A DNA stretch of 64,000 bases, from assembly GCA_026005135.1 (NCBI GenBank), contig BPKM01000003.1, forward strand, positions 372,001 to 436,000, read 5' to 3'. Shown piece by piece: positions 49,059-60,129 of the stretch (position 1 is the first letter of the stretch; every line of letters begins with the position of its first letter). The stretch comes from Leptospiraceae bacterium. Its GTDB lineage: Bacteria; Spirochaetota; Leptospiria; Leptospirales; Leptonemataceae. Position numbers and translations under genes: made by a program. Under the pieces are notes generated by a model. That model had not been told where the DNA came from. It worked only from the letters and a program-made list of their open reading frames with translations, and did not search any database.

Positions 49059-49859
49059 ATGAATATGAAAGTATTAAAAATAAAAAAATTTATATTAATA
49101 ATGATTTATATTTTGTTCGTGGGGAAGATTTTATCTGCTTATCCACCAAATTATGAAAATGCATTGGAATTATTTAAAAATCATAAATACGAAGAATCAT
49201 TAAATAAAATAAGGGAAGTATTTGATAATTATAAAAATTCTTTAGAATTCCGATTACTTGCAGCTTCTAATTATATAGAATTAAATGATTATAATAGTGC
49301 ATTAGCACATCTGAAATATGCATTAGAAGATCATCCTAATTCTCACGAAGTGTATATATTAATATCAGAGGTTAATTTAAGAAAAAAACAATATAATACT
49401 GCTTTAAATATTTTATATAAAGCTTATGAGCAATTTAAATTAGATAAAGAAAAGGAGACATTAATACGTTTACAAATTGCAAAGATTTTTTATATTTCTC
49501 AAAATTATAGAGCTGCTAGAAAACAATTAGAAACTATAATAGCACAAAATCCAACCTATGCACCAGCATTTTATTTAGACGGAATTATCTATCTGATACA
49601 AAAAAATTATGATTTAGCAGAGTTCCGATTTAATGCAATTTTATCTTTAAAAAAAGTAGATAATAATTTAATGAAGAAGGTTTATAATAATTTAGGATTT
49701 ATTAAAGAAATCCAGTCTAAAAATTATAATCAAGAATCTTTAGAATATTTGGATTTAACAAAAGAAGCTATTAAATTTTATAAAGATGCATTAAAAATTG
49801 ATTCAGAATATCAAATTGCAAAAACAAATTTATTACGTATAGAAAAATATTATGAATAA
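49059..49859 (+). CDS. Exported TPR protein
   Basis: 266 residues with a signal sequence (to about SAYPP) and at least five tetratricopeptide repeats, for example NYENALELFKNHKYEESL and YNSALAHLKYALEDHPNS. Such proteins scaffold complexes in the periplasm or envelope. It overlaps the start of mtaB by 8 bases and belongs with it transcriptionally, though functions seem unrelated. Confidence 0.8.
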   Translation: MNMKVLKIKKFILIMIYILFVGKILSAYPPNYENALELFKNHKYEESLNKIREVFDNYKNSLEFRLLAASNYIELNDYNSALAHLKYALEDHPNSHEVYILISEVNLRKKQYNTALNILYKAYEQFKLDKEKETLIRLQIAKIFYISQNYRAARKQLETIIAQNPTYAPAFYLDGIIYLIQKNYDLAEFRFNAILSLKKVDNNLMKKVYNNLGFIKEIQSKNYNQESLEYLDLTKEAIKFYKDALKIDSEYQIAKTNLLRIEKYYE

Positions 49860-51193
49860 AAAAACAGTAGGAATATATACCTTAGGTTGCAGATTAAATA
49901 TTTATGAATCTGATGGAATTTTGAATCAATTTATTTCTGATGGTTATAAACCTGTAAACTGGGAGGAAGGACCAGATATTGCAATTATTAATACTTGTAC
50001 TGTTACAAGTCAAGCTGATGCAAAAAATAGAAATATTATAAGAAATATTTTAAAAAAAAATCCTAATGCTAAAGTAATAGTAACTGGTTGTTATGCACAA
50101 ACAGATAAAGAAGAACTGGAAAAAATTTCAGGGATATTTGCAATCGTTGGAAATCAACATAAAAGTAAAATATTTGAAATTTACAGAAATTTAGAGAAAA
50201 ATCAATTCAATCAAGCAATCAACTTATCCGAAGGTCCCTTAAAATATTTTGAAAATAGTAAAAAGAGAAGAATAGTAAATGATCCTTTTGAATATGGAAA
50301 TGTTGTACCGATTGGACATACTCGTGCTTATTTAAAAATACAAGATGGTTGTGATAGAAAATGTAGTTATTGTAAAATACCAATGGCACGAGGGGGAGGA
50401 ATCTCTCGTCCAATAGAGGATATACTAAAACAAATAGAAATTTTGGAAGAAAATAAGATTCCAGAAATTGTATTAACAGGTGTTAATTTAGGTTGGTATA
50501 GATATAAAAATTATAGATTTTGTGATCTATTAGAAAAAATTTTAGAAAAATTAAAATATAGTCGATTACGAATTTCCAGTATAGAACCATCAGATGTAAA
50601 TGAGCGTTTAGCGGAATTAACTCTACATCCAAAATTTTGTAATTTTTTACATGTACCATTACAAAGTGGTTCTGATAGAATTTTAAGATTAATGAAAAGA
50701 AGTTATAATTCAAAAACATTTTCTTTAAGAATAGAAAAAGTTTTAAAAATTAATCCAGAAATTTTTTTAGGAACAGATATAATAGTGGGATTTCCCGGAG
50801 AAACAAGTAAAGATTTTAAGGATACGATAAAACTATTAAAAAACTTGAATTTTGTTAATATTCATGCTTTCCCATTTTCTGTAAGAAAAGGAACAGAAAT
50901 TGAATCTTATATAAAACAAAATCCAGAAAAAGTTATAAAAAAAGATATTATAAAAAAACGTGTTAAATTGCTAATCAAATTAAAGAATCAACTTTTATAT
51001 CATTATGCAAAGAGTCGAATTAATAAAACGTTTATAGGTATTATCGAAAAAATAGAAGATCATTATATAGAAGTTCTAACAGATAATTATTTAAATATTC
51101 GTATTTTTCCATCCAATCCTGAAGTCACATTATAAGAAAGGTCAGATTATTCCTGTAACTATTTCTGACTGTTTTAAAAGATTCATTAGATAA
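49852..51193 (+). pseudogene. mtaB: MtaB tRNA methylthiotransferase, frameshift in the final TRAM region
   Basis: Methylthiotransferase of the MtaB type: N-terminal UPF0004 cysteines (C13 in TLGCRLN, NTCTVTSQA, VTGCYAQ) and the radical-SAM motif C167/C171/C174 (GCDRKCSYCKIP). It adds the 2-methylthio group to t6A37 of tRNAs. The first frame stops at 51135. One base less near 51127-51131 continues as YKKGQIIPVTISDCF to TAA 51191-51193, giving the normal TRAM-like end and about 446 residues. Only the last few residues are affected, so even the short form might work. Confidence 0.88.
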
Positions 51194-51287
51194 TACAATA
51201 AAAATTATAGGCTTTGATGCTTCTAAACAATTTTTGAACACTGCCTGCATAGATTAGGTTTGTTTTAAATAACTTATATTTTTAAAT

Positions 51288-51887
51288 TTAGTAGGATCTT
51301 TTTTTATGATAAAACCATATACATAGGGATTTATATCTAAGGTTTTTATAATTGATACAACCTGCTTCTTCTATGCAAAATTTCATTCTATCGGAAGAGA
51401 CCTTTTGATTTATATCTGGTCCTGATGGTGCTTCCGTTCGTTCCCAATCTATTATAACAAATATTCCATCTTCTTTTAAAATTCTACCTGTGCCTAAAAT
51501 ACCTAAGGTAGGATTGGCAAATGTTGATAATACACAGGAACAAAAGATCATATCCATTTCTGGAATCCATTCTGGCAATAAAGGATGTTCTGTTTTATCA
51601 ATGTAAAAAGGTATAAAATTTTTAAAACCTTCTTTAACTTTACGTTTTAGACAATAATCAATCAAAATTTCTTGACATTCTGCACCCCATATAAAAATAT
51701 CTTTTTCTCCATATTGAAAAAAAGCTGGTAAATAATATCCATTCCCCATACCAAAATCTAAAATATTGATTTTATTTTTCCAATCGATTTGAGAAAAAAT
51801 TTTATCGATAGGAAATAATTCTCTTCTTTGTGGTGAAAGTAAATATTTATGATATTCTGGATCTTCGTAATAGGGTAATCCTCTCAT
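51288..51887 (-). CDS. Class I SAM-dependent methyltransferase
   Basis: 199 residues. Motif I is LDFGMGNGYYLP near residue 40, followed by the acidic strand GAECQE and a motif IV-like region MDMIFCSCVLSTF, then GRILKEDGIFVIIDWE. This is a compact methyltransferase-11-like fold; the substrate is unknown. It faces mtaB across 94 bases of AT-rich sequence and is divergent from the FN3 gene. Confidence 0.8.
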   Translation of the reverse strand: MRGLPYYEDPEYHKYLLSPQRRELFPIDKIFSQIDWKNKINILDFGMGNGYYLPAFFQYGEKDIFIWGAECQEILIDYCLKRKVKEGFKNFIPFYIDKTEHPLLPEWIPEMDMIFCSCVLSTFANPTLGILGTGRILKEDGIFVIIDWERTEAPSGPDINQKVSSDRMKFCIEEAGCINYKNLRYKSLCIWFYHKKRSY

Positions 51888-51948
51888 TTTTATTTTTCAC
51901 TTGATTGAATTTTGATTTTATTATATCCGAATATATAAAGGTAGAATT

Positions 51949-53978
51949 ATGAGAAAATCATTTTTTATTTTATTATTGTTATTTCCAATAATTTTATATG
52001 CATTAAATAGAGCAAAGGATATACCAGGTATAGATCCTTTACCTATGGCTGTAGAGAATCCTTCTAATCAAAGTCAATCCAATACATATACAGAACAAAA
52101 AAATACAACGTTAAAAAATGATTTATCAAAATCAACAACTCAATATCCAGATTTTCCTCGAATAAGAAACTTAAAAGTGGTACAGGATCCTACCTATCCT
52201 TATTCTGCAAAAATAACCTGGGAATTAAATCCCCAAACATCTACTCCAATATACATAGTACGTTATACAAGACCAATAACAACAAAAGAAATTTTATTAA
52301 ATTCCTATAATTTAACAAATCCACCACTTAGTCCGGATACTACTACTTTTATTGATAGAGATATACCAGAAGGTGTATATTACTATGCAGCAGTAACATC
52401 GTTTGAATTAAGTAAAGATGGTGTACTTGTATTAAAACCAGGTGTAAATTATACTGTTACACCATTTATTGTATACAGGAATAGTAAAAGTTAATACAAC
52501 CAATACGGATCTTAAACCAGAAACACAAGAAGGATTAATATCTGATCGTTCTCAATTAAAACCCGAAGATTTTGAAATATCAGAATTAATGGCATTAAAT
52601 ACAGAAAGAGGGGTTGTTTTAAACTGGAAGCCGGTTAACATAACTGATATTAAATATAAAATTTATCGAGGTAAAGAACCGTTAGATTCTTTAGAACGTT
52701 TACAAAAAGCAACATTCCTTGGAGAAAGTATAAAACCTTATTTTTTAGATACTGACCCTATTCCTGATGAACCTGTATATTATGGTGTAAGTGTTTATGA
52801 TATTCAAACCAATAAAGAATATTCAGATTTAAAATTTAGAAAATCGTATATTTCCCATACCTATAAAAAGCCTGTAATAGATTATCAATACTTAGAATAT
52901 TTACCTGATTCTTTAATTGCCTATCAGGTTAATAAAAATACAATTCAATTATTCTGGGTAGATGCTGGACCAAATGTAAAATTTTATAAAGTATATCGAT
53001 ATGATAGACCTATATCCAATGATAGATTATTAGAAAGAGCAAAATATTTAGGTAATGCGCAATCCGGAAGCATTGGTTTTATAGATAAAGATCTGGAACC
53101 AGGTAGATATTTTTATGCAGTATTTCCAGTAATTTCTAGTAATCAGGAATTAAAAGTTTTTTATGCAAATAGAACTTATACAACATTTGGTATAATTATC
53201 CATGGAAAACCAGAAAAGAAAAAAGAAGAACATAGGGAATTACAAACAGAATCCGAAGGAATAAATACAAATATAAAGAATATTATAATTCGCGTAGAAA
53301 ATAAAAATAATGTAAGAATAACATGGGATTATAATACTGAAAATGCAAATAAAATAAAAATATTGATTTATAGAAGTCCTATACAGATTAGAAAATATGA
53401 AGACTTAAAAGAAAATAGTACTTACTTAGGAGAATTTCCTTTAGTAGCCGGTGTATATGTAGATCGTAATTTAGAAAAAGGAAGTTATTATTATAATTTT
53501 ATTGAATATAATACAGAAACCAATGAAATAACAGCATTTTACTACTTAAAGAAACCAATAGAAGTATTAATGGATAGCCAGCAATCCTTAAATCAAGAAA
53601 AAAAAGAATTATTAGAAAATAAAGAAAAGGAATTAGAAAAAAAACAGGAACAGGAGCAAAAAGATTTTGATCAAAAACAAGAAGAACAGGAAATAGTAAC
53701 TAGCTGAAATTAATACTGATTCTGAAATAAACGAAATCATAGACTTAATTTATAAAAATAAAGATTATTTTAATGCAGAAAAAAGAATTAAAGATTTATT
53801 AATGCAAAACAATTTAAATACAGAACAGAAGGGTAAAATCAAATTTCATTATGGATATTTATTATATAAATTAGGTAGATATCAGGAGGCGAAACAGTAT
53901 TTCTTAGACGAAGATGTATTAAATTATGATCTGGAACGTGCAAATTTCTGGTTTAGAAGAATTATAGAAAAGGAGTAA
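51949..53978 (+). pseudogene. Exported fibronectin type III repeat protein, two single-base frameshifts
   Basis: A signal peptide (MRKSFFILLLLFPIILYA) is followed by at least four FN3-like units: AKITWELNPQTSTPIYIVRY, GVVLNWKPVN with YKIYRGKEPL, TIQLFWVDAG with YKVYRYDRPI, and VRITWDYNTE with IKILIYRSPI. A Glu/Gln/Lys-rich coiled segment and a short TPR-like tail end it. The first frame stops at 52494 (extra base in the AAAA run near 52486-52489), the second at 53707 (extra base near 53700); the third runs to 53978. Corrected length is about 675 residues. The following TPR gene starts 3 bases later. A surface or periplasmic assembly role is plausible; FN3 and TPR pairs are known from spirochaetes. 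Confidence 0.78.
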
Positions 53979-53981
53979 TCT

Positions 53982-55247
53982 ATGGATCGTAAGAATTTTG
54001 GAATCATTTTTTTATTAGGAATTATTTTTATTGGCTCTGGTGTATTCTTAATAGCAATGGATTATAAAAATCTAAAAGAAAATTATAAAAAATTTTATTA
54101 TAATTTTTCAAGAACACTATCACCAACAGAAGTGCATGAGAGTGAACCTTTACCATATACAGAAGATAAATTAAAAAGCGATTTACATATGGCAGAAGAA
54201 TATTTAAGGCAAAATTCTTATGAATCTATTCGAAAAGCTTTAGATATTTATAATAAAATTTTATCTTTTTCGAAAGATATTCAAATTAAACAATTAGCTA
54301 AATATGGCTTATCCTATTCTCTTTATCGCTTAAATGATGAAAATAGAGCTCTTTTACATTTAAGAGAATTGAAATCTCAAAAAATATTTGATCCCATATT
54401 AGAAGAAGAAGTAGATTATTTATTGGGTAAAATCTTATTATTAAGAGGACATGAGGATGAAGGAAAAGCAATTTTACATAATTTGTTAGCAAAAACAACA
54501 TCTAATGATTTAAAATCCAGAATCCATGCTACTTTTGGTGATTATTATCAAATAAAAAAGCAGTATAAGAAAGCTAAAAAAAGCTATTTAATAGCATTAG
54601 AATATAATCCAGATAATTTACATGCAGAAATCATAAAAGAAAATATAGAAAAAAATAAAGAAGTTGTACCGTTTGAACATGAATATTATGATCAATATTT
54701 ATCTAAGAAAACTTTAAAAACAAAAGAAAGAGAACCAAAAACAAAAAAAGAATCTGTAAAACCAATTGTAGAACAAGAACAAAAAACTATAGATATTAAT
54801 GAAGAAATAGAAAAATTAAAAAGAACATTAGCCGAGGGAGTTTCTTATTTAAATCAAAATAATTATATTAAAGCTAATAATATTTTTGTTGATATGGAAA
54901 AAGAAATCCAGCAGTTATTAAATAAAAATATTAAAGAAAAAGAAAAAAATGAATTATATGATCTTTTAGAAAATACTTATTTTAGATTAGGAGAAGTTAC
55001 TGAAAAACAAAATAATTTAGAATTAGCAAAAAGCTATTATGATAAAGTTCTTACTAATCCATCTATTTTATTAGATCAGGTAGCTTTAATTAAAAAAGGA
55101 ATTATATATTTTGAAAGAGATGAATATCAGGAAGCTTATGATTTATTTAAACGAGCAGTAGAAATTTCTCCTAATGGTAAATTTACATCAAAAGCCATGG
55201 AATGGTTAAAAGAAACAGAAAAAATATTAAAAACAATTTCTAAATAA
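53982..55247 (+). CDS. TPR-repeat protein with N-terminal membrane anchor
   Basis: 421 residues. A membrane helix (about 7-26) anchors two blocks of tetratricopeptide repeats (about 70-220 and 285-415) separated by a Lys/Glu-rich linker (TKKESVKPIVEQEQK). An AAGGAG at 53970-53975 gives a good ribosome site. It is coupled to the FN3 gene, so the two products probably work together in the envelope. Confidence 0.8.
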   Translation: MDRKNFGIIFLLGIIFIGSGVFLIAMDYKNLKENYKKFYYNFSRTLSPTEVHESEPLPYTEDKLKSDLHMAEEYLRQNSYESIRKALDIYNKILSFSKDIQIKQLAKYGLSYSLYRLNDENRALLHLRELKSQKIFDPILEEEVDYLLGKILLLRGHEDEGKAILHNLLAKTTSNDLKSRIHATFGDYYQIKKQYKKAKKSYLIALEYNPDNLHAEIIKENIEKNKEVVPFEHEYYDQYLSKKTLKTKEREPKTKKESVKPIVEQEQKTIDINEEIEKLKRTLAEGVSYLNQNNYIKANNIFVDMEKEIQQLLNKNIKEKEKNELYDLLENTYFRLGEVTEKQNNLELAKSYYDKVLTNPSILLDQVALIKKGIIYFERDEYQEAYDLFKRAVEISPNGKFTSKAMEWLKETEKILKTISK

Positions 55248-55251
55248 AATA

Positions 55252-56223
55252 TTAATTCTTTTGTATTGCAAGATCGTTTTGATTATCTTCTAAATATTTC
55301 TCTTCTTCTATTTGGGGATTAATACCATAGATTTCGTAAATTCTTAAAGGAACATCACATAAATAGTCAAGATTCTGAAATTCTTTTTTTAATTTTCCAG
55401 CAACGATAAGTGGCACAAGATTATTAGTATGGGTTTTGGTTGATAAGTCTTCTAAATTTCCATGATCAGAAATTATAATTAATGTATCGTCTTCTTCTAA
55501 GGCTTCTAATATGCCTTTTAAAAATTTTTCTAATTTATCAATAATGAATTTTGCTGCTTCGAAGGATTGGCTATGACCTGCTTTATCAGATAAAAAATAT
55601 TCAAAAATAACTAATTCATAATTATGAGCAATATCAACTAAATCTCTTCCCCTTTGCATTGGATCCATAATAGGAAATTTTTCTTTTAATTCTGGATAAT
55701 ATTCATGCATAATATGATGAGTTATATCCATATATAAAGCTTTTTTTTGTAAAATATCATCTACAATAAATAATGATTGTCCCGATGCTTTTTGTACATG
55801 AGTAGAAGCACTTGCAAAACGAGGTAATTTTTCTAATTTTTTTAAAAATTTTGGACTATAAGCATTTAATAAAGTAGCTTTATAATGATTTTCAACAAAT
55901 TTTTTTATTATAGAATGATCATATATAATACTTTTTAATTTTGGACCGGGAAAACCAGTAATATGATAACCAATAATTTTAGGGGCATTAACACCTGTCC
56001 ATAAACTTGTTTGACCAGTTGCAGACTGGGGAAGACCCGGAATTCCCATATTGGCATCTAAGGGATAAACTTTAATTTTTTTATGTAAGCCATTATCTAA
56101 ATGCAATTTACCAGAACATATCTGTAAAATTGAATTTGCATATCTGCTAAACGGGTTTTTTTCCGCATTGTTTTCTCCAATACCAATTCCATCTATAAAA
56201 AGATAAATTATACTCATTTCCAT
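55252..56223 (-). CDS. Alkaline-phosphatase-superfamily metalloenzyme, phosphomutase-like
   Basis: 323 residues. The metal-binding start LFIDGIGIGENN and the late ISDHGNLEDL with HTNNLVPLI are those of the phosphopentomutase / independent phosphoglycerate mutase group, and ATGQTSLWTG carries the probable catalytic threonine. It lacks the large inserted domain of phosphoglycerate mutase. The substrate is unknown. It lies between two plus-strand units. Confidence 0.82.
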   Translation of the reverse strand: MEMSIIYLFIDGIGIGENNAEKNPFSRYANSILQICSGKLHLDNGLHKKIKVYPLDANMGIPGLPQSATGQTSLWTGVNAPKIIGYHITGFPGPKLKSIIYDHSIIKKFVENHYKATLLNAYSPKFLKKLEKLPRFASASTHVQKASGQSLFIVDDILQKKALYMDITHHIMHEYYPELKEKFPIMDPMQRGRDLVDIAHNYELVIFEYFLSDKAGHSQSFEAAKFIIDKLEKFLKGILEALEEDDTLIIISDHGNLEDLSTKTHTNNLVPLIVAGKLKKEFQNLDYLCDVPLRIYEIYGINPQIEEEKYLEDNQNDLAIQKN

Positions 56224-56304
56224 TTAAAAAAATATGTTTTTTGATTTTATCAACTTTTTTTTATTGCATTTATTTAAAAAACAAATAATATAATATTAAA
56301 TAAT

Positions 56305-57495
56305 ATGTTAAAAAATAACGATTTAGCAAATAATGATAGAGAAAAAAAATTAAATCCAGAATATTGGCGAGAAATTCATAATAAAATTATAGAAAAGAAA
56401 ATTAAAGGCTATATTGATTCATTTTATAAATTGGATAAAGAAACAGAAGAAAAAATTCCTAAAATAAGGCAGCAAATTTTTGGAAATCAAGAATTTATTG
56501 AATTATCAAAAAAAATTATTAGTTATAATCCTGGTATAAAAGAACAACAAAAAATAAAAAGAGTATATAGATTTGAAAATTTTTTAAATAAAGTTTCAAC
56601 AACTCGTTTAGAAAAATTATATGAACTAAATGAAATAAATAATATCATAAAATTATTGTTTTCTAAAACATTTCAACAATATTCAAAGAATTTAACAAAT
56701 ATTATTCATACAATGAATGTAAATTTTAATGCATTAATTGTTTTATTAGCTAACGAGTTTACTTCTTCTTATATACCATATTATTTTTATAATATTGATG
56801 AAATAACAAAACAAAATTTTTATATTAATTTTAATGATGAGATTTTTAACTTAGATATCAATTCTTCTTATGATAATTTTGAATATATTAAAGTTACTGA
56901 AGAATTAAAAAACAATCCTTTTTTTATAAAAAGATTAGGAAATGAATTATTAAATCAGATTGAATATATTTTAATTTCTTATCTTCTTTTAGGTAATATT
57001 GATTTTTTATTTGTGTTTTTTTTTAATAATAAAGAAAACTTATATAAATTTAAACAGTCAAAAGAATATCAAAAAATATTAAAAATCATAAAGTCTACAT
57101 ATTATCTATTTAAGAGAGAGGATAATATTTTATTTGAAAAAAAACAGAAAATTTTAAGAAGAATGGTTTTTTCTTATACTTATTTTCAGGTTAGAAAAAT
57201 CATTACATATTATAATGAAATTTTAATTTATCATATTTTTTTTGATAAAGATATTAATGATTATAATTTAGTGAATCAAAATATACAACTTGTAAAAGAA
57301 CATTTTTTGAATAATAAGAATTTTACTATAATTCGTAATCATTTTTATCAGCTTTCAATTCTATTTAAGAATATGAATGAGTATAAAAAAGAATTTGATA
57401 ATATATGGTCTAAAGTCGAAGAACGTTTAACAATAGATTATAAATTGGTACAAAAACATTATAATATAAATACATGGACTTATTTAGAAATTTAG
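56305..57495 (+). CDS. Hypothetical protein
   Basis: 396 residues, mostly helical, rich in Lys, Asn, Ile and Phe, no signal peptide. One strongly hydrophobic stretch (YILISYLLLGNIDFLFVFFF) could be a buried helix or membrane segment. No family was recognised. It overlaps the next gene by 22 bases. Confidence 0.65.
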   Translation: MLKNNDLANNDREKKLNPEYWREIHNKIIEKKIKGYIDSFYKLDKETEEKIPKIRQQIFGNQEFIELSKKIISYNPGIKEQQKIKRVYRFENFLNKVSTTRLEKLYELNEINNIIKLLFSKTFQQYSKNLTNIIHTMNVNFNALIVLLANEFTSSYIPYYFYNIDEITKQNFYINFNDEIFNLDINSSYDNFEYIKVTEELKNNPFFIKRLGNELLNQIEYILISYLLLGNIDFLFVFFFNNKENLYKFKQSKEYQKILKIIKSTYYLFKREDNILFEKKQKILRRMVFSYTYFQVRKIITYYNEILIYHIFFDKDINDYNLVNQNIQLVKEHFLNNKNFTIIRNHFYQLSILFKNMNEYKKEFDNIWSKVEERLTIDYKLVQKHYNINTWTYLEI

Positions 57496-57959
57496 TAATT
57501 TTATTTATATTAATGAATAACTTAAATTTATTTTCCTGTCCCCAATTAAGTACTTTTTATGATATATTAAAAAAAGCAGATAAATCTTTTAGAAATCAAC
57601 AATATAATAAAACAATCTATTATTATAAACAAATAGAAAATTGTGAAATGTTTTATAATACAGAAAAATATATATATCAATATGCTTTATCTATTTTAAA
57701 AGTATGTTATAAAGAAAAACCATGTTTAAAACCGTTAAAAAAAGCAGAACAATTAATGTTAAAGTCTATAGATTTGCTAAAACCAGAATCTTTTTTTAAA
57801 AGAGAATTATCGGAACGTTACTTTACACTTGGAATCATTTATGTTAAATTAAATGAATGTAATTTAGCAAAAAAAAGTTTTTATAAATCTTATAAGTTAG
57901 TTCCAAATGAAAATGCTAAATATAATTATGAGAATTTAAAATTAATATGTAAAAATTAA
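57474..57959 (+). CDS. Putative TPR lipoprotein
   Basis: 161 residues. A signal with the lipobox-like NLFSC (Cys near residue 22) precedes helical pairs resembling TPRs (SFRNQQYNKTIYYYKQIEN, RYFTLGIIYVKLNECNLAK). Later internal ATGs exist, but only this start gives the complete signal. The 22-base overlap with the unknown 396-residue gene suggests coupling. Confidence 0.65.
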   Translation: MDLFRNLVILFILMNNLNLFSCPQLSTFYDILKKADKSFRNQQYNKTIYYYKQIENCEMFYNTEKYIYQYALSILKVCYKEKPCLKPLKKAEQLMLKSIDLLKPESFFKRELSERYFTLGIIYVKLNECNLAKKSFYKSYKLVPNENAKYNYENLKLICKN

Positions 57960-58085
57960 AATAATGACAATATTTCTTTATATATATAAAAGAATAGATA
58001 TAATAGATTATTTAATGTATAATAAATGGTATTATTATTGCTAAAAATATGTTAAAATATATTTCCTTTAGACAATATAAAATTC

Positions 58086-58114
58086 TTGACTAAAATGATG
58101 TTTATTATTATTTT
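58086..58114 (+). promoter_or_regulatory. Promoter of the hrcA-grpE-dnaK-dnaJ operon
   Basis: TTGACT at 58086-58091, a 17-base spacer and TATTTT at 58109-58114. The CIRCE-like operator starts 9 bases further, over the expected transcription start, which is the usual arrangement for HrcA control. Confidence 0.55.
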
Positions 58115-58123
58115 ATATAAAAA

Positions 58124-58150
58124 TTAGCAATGTATTAAAATGATTGCTAA
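58124..58150. promoter_or_regulatory. CIRCE-like HrcA operator
   Basis: TTAGCAATG, nine bases, then GATTGCTAA. This keeps the arm length, the spacer of 9 and the outer TTAGCA/TGCTAA of the consensus TTAGCACTC-N9-GAGTGCTAA, while the inner three bases of each arm differ. Located 58 bases before the hrcA start. Confidence 0.85.
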
Positions 58151-58208
58151 ATTATAAGTAATATATAATGTTTTTTAAAGAATAAAGTGAAAACTAAAAG
58201 AATTGCCT

Positions 58209-59315
58209 ATGAAAGATAAAAAAGGTGGAAATATAGCAATAAAATATTTTGATTTTAATCATACTAATGAGGGGGAAGATCTTGATTATAGAGAACAGGA
58301 AATACTTCTATTAGTAATTGAAGATTATATTAAATATGGGAACCCTGTTAGTAGTTTACAGATGGTAGAAAGACATCCTGTTAAATGGAGTTCTGCTACA
58401 ATAAGAAATATTTTATCTGAATTAAATAAAAAAGGATATCTATTTGCACCTCATAGAAGTGCTGGTAAAATACCAACAGCAAAAGGTTATCGTTTCTATA
58501 TAAAAAAATTACCTATTGATTTACCTCCCTATAATCCTTCTAGGGAAAAACAAAATATTATTCAGAGGGAATTTTTAAGTAGAAAATTTGAAATACCAGA
58601 TGTAATCGAAAGTAGTTGTAATATACTTAGTATATTAACAAATTATATAGGTATAGCAATACCACCACTTGCAGAAAAAACCATATTAAGACATATTGAA
58701 TTAATAGATGTTGGTGGAGAAGAAATTCTTATGGTTTTATTGACACGTTCTGGTACTGTTTATTCTAAATTAATTCATGTAGAAGAACGCATACCAAGAA
58801 ATATTTTAGAACAAATTTCTAAATTTTTAAATGAAAATTTTAGTGGTATGGATTTACGTGAAATTTATACTTTATTAACATCTGGAAATATATCTCCCGT
58901 AGGAGAAATGTATCGATATGCTTCTCTAATTATGAGGACTATCTCTATGTATTTTAAAACCTTAGATGATATGCAAGATGTAATTATAGCAGGTGTAGAT
59001 AGGTTTTTTGAAGAAATAGAATCAAGAGATGATATTCGTATTGATATAGCTTCTGTATATAATCTAAAAGAATTTTTTAAAGAAATATTAATCAAATCAA
59101 TTGATATGGAAGATATTGTTGTATCCATTGAAGGTGATAGAAACCCCCAATTATTTGGTTTAAGTATTTTAACAGGTAGTTATTCTATGGGTGATAAAAA
59201 AATTGGTGCAATGGGGGTAGTTGGACCAAATAGAATGAATTATAAATCTGTAATTCAAATTATAGAATATTTAAGATTAATGATTTCCAGTATGATTACA
59301 AAATTAAATCGATAA
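58209..59315 (+). CDS. hrcA: Heat-shock repressor HrcA
   Basis: 368 residues from the ATG at 58209; a TTG two codons earlier is less likely. The N-terminal winged helix (YREQEILLLVIEDYIKYGNPVSS, then SSATIRNILSELNKKGYL) and the HRSAGKIPTAKGYRFY stretch are diagnostic. A DUF-like GAF-type effector region follows, ending VIQIIEYLRL. It should bind the CIRCE-like site just upstream, repressing its own operon until chaperones are depleted. First gene of the unit with grpE, dnaK and dnaJ. Confidence 0.96.
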   Translation: MKDKKGGNIAIKYFDFNHTNEGEDLDYREQEILLLVIEDYIKYGNPVSSLQMVERHPVKWSSATIRNILSELNKKGYLFAPHRSAGKIPTAKGYRFYIKKLPIDLPPYNPSREKQNIIQREFLSRKFEIPDVIESSCNILSILTNYIGIAIPPLAEKTILRHIELIDVGGEEILMVLLTRSGTVYSKLIHVEERIPRNILEQISKFLNENFSGMDLREIYTLLTSGNISPVGEMYRYASLIMRTISMYFKTLDDMQDVIIAGVDRFFEEIESRDDIRIDIASVYNLKEFFKEILIKSIDMEDIVVSIEGDRNPQLFGLSILTGSYSMGDKKIGAMGVVGPNRMNYKSVIQIIEYLRLMISSMITKLNR

Positions 59316-59326
59316 GGGGTGTTATT

Positions 59327-60103
59327 ATGGTGGATCCTAAAGAACAAAATTTATCCGGTATTGATATTGCGGCAGGCGATAATACAGAAAAAAATAATGA
59401 AAATCAAATAAATAATCAACAACAAAATAACAATAAGGAACAAAAAGTAGAACAACAAAATCAACAACAAAAAGAAGAATCCGAAGATATTGAAAAAATA
59501 AAAAAGGAGAACGAGAATTTGAGCGAGGAAATAAAAAAATTACAAGAACAAGTTGAACATTATAAAGATAATTGGGCAAGAGAAAGAGCAGAATTTACAA
59601 ATTATAGAAAACGAATGCAACAGGAAATCTTTCAGGCTAAGAATCTTGGAATTGAAGAATTAGCCAAACGATTATTATCTGTAATTGATAATCTTGATAT
59701 GGTTCTTGCATCTAAAACGGACAATCCAGAAGTTCAGAATTTTATCTATGGTGTTGATATGATAAGAAGTGAATTTTTGAAAATTCTTCAAAATTATAAT
59801 ATTGTTCCTGTTGTAGAGAAAGGAGATAGATTTGATCCAAATCTTATGGAAGCAATTGATGTAGAAATACGTGAAGATCTTAAAGAAGAAACAGTAATAG
59901 AAGTTTATAAAAAAGCTTATATTAAATATGACCCACAAAATAAAGATAAGTATATCGTTCTAAGAACAGCATCAGTTAAAGTGGGTAAGCCAAAAGAACA
60001 ATTACAAGATAAACAAGAAAATCAAAATAATACAGAACAACAAAATAAAGAAAATGAACAAAATAGCAATAATCAAAATAACCAAAATGAAATTAATAAT
60101 TAG
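59327..60103 (+). CDS. grpE: GrpE nucleotide exchange factor with Asn/Gln-rich tails
   Basis: 258 residues, longer than the usual 180-200. The coiled coil and the signature [26 protein letters not shown] and [15 protein letters not shown] are standard GrpE. The extra length is two low-complexity tails rich in Asn, Gln and Glu, at about 20-50 and 222-258. It releases ADP from DnaK. It follows hrcA by 11 bases and precedes dnaK by 26. Confidence 0.95.
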   Translation: MVDPKEQNLSGIDIAAGDNTEKNNENQINNQQQNNNKEQKVEQQNQQQKEESEDIEKIKKENENLSEEIKKLQEQVEHYKDNWARERAEFTNYRKRMQQEIFQAKNLGIEELAKRLLSVIDNLDMVLASKTDNPEVQNFIYGVDMIRSEFLKILQNYNIVPVVEKGDRFDPNLMEAIDVEIREDLKEETVIEVYKKAYIKYDPQNKDKYIVLRTASVKVGKPKEQLQDKQENQNNTEQQNKENEQNSNNQNNQNEINN

Positions 60104-60129
60104 AAAAAATTTATAAAAAGGAGCGTACT

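Noticed and set aside
51194..51287. Further coding sequence between mtaB and the methyltransferase
   Set aside because: After the corrected mtaB end only about 94 bases of AT-rich sequence remain, with no start or conserved pattern.
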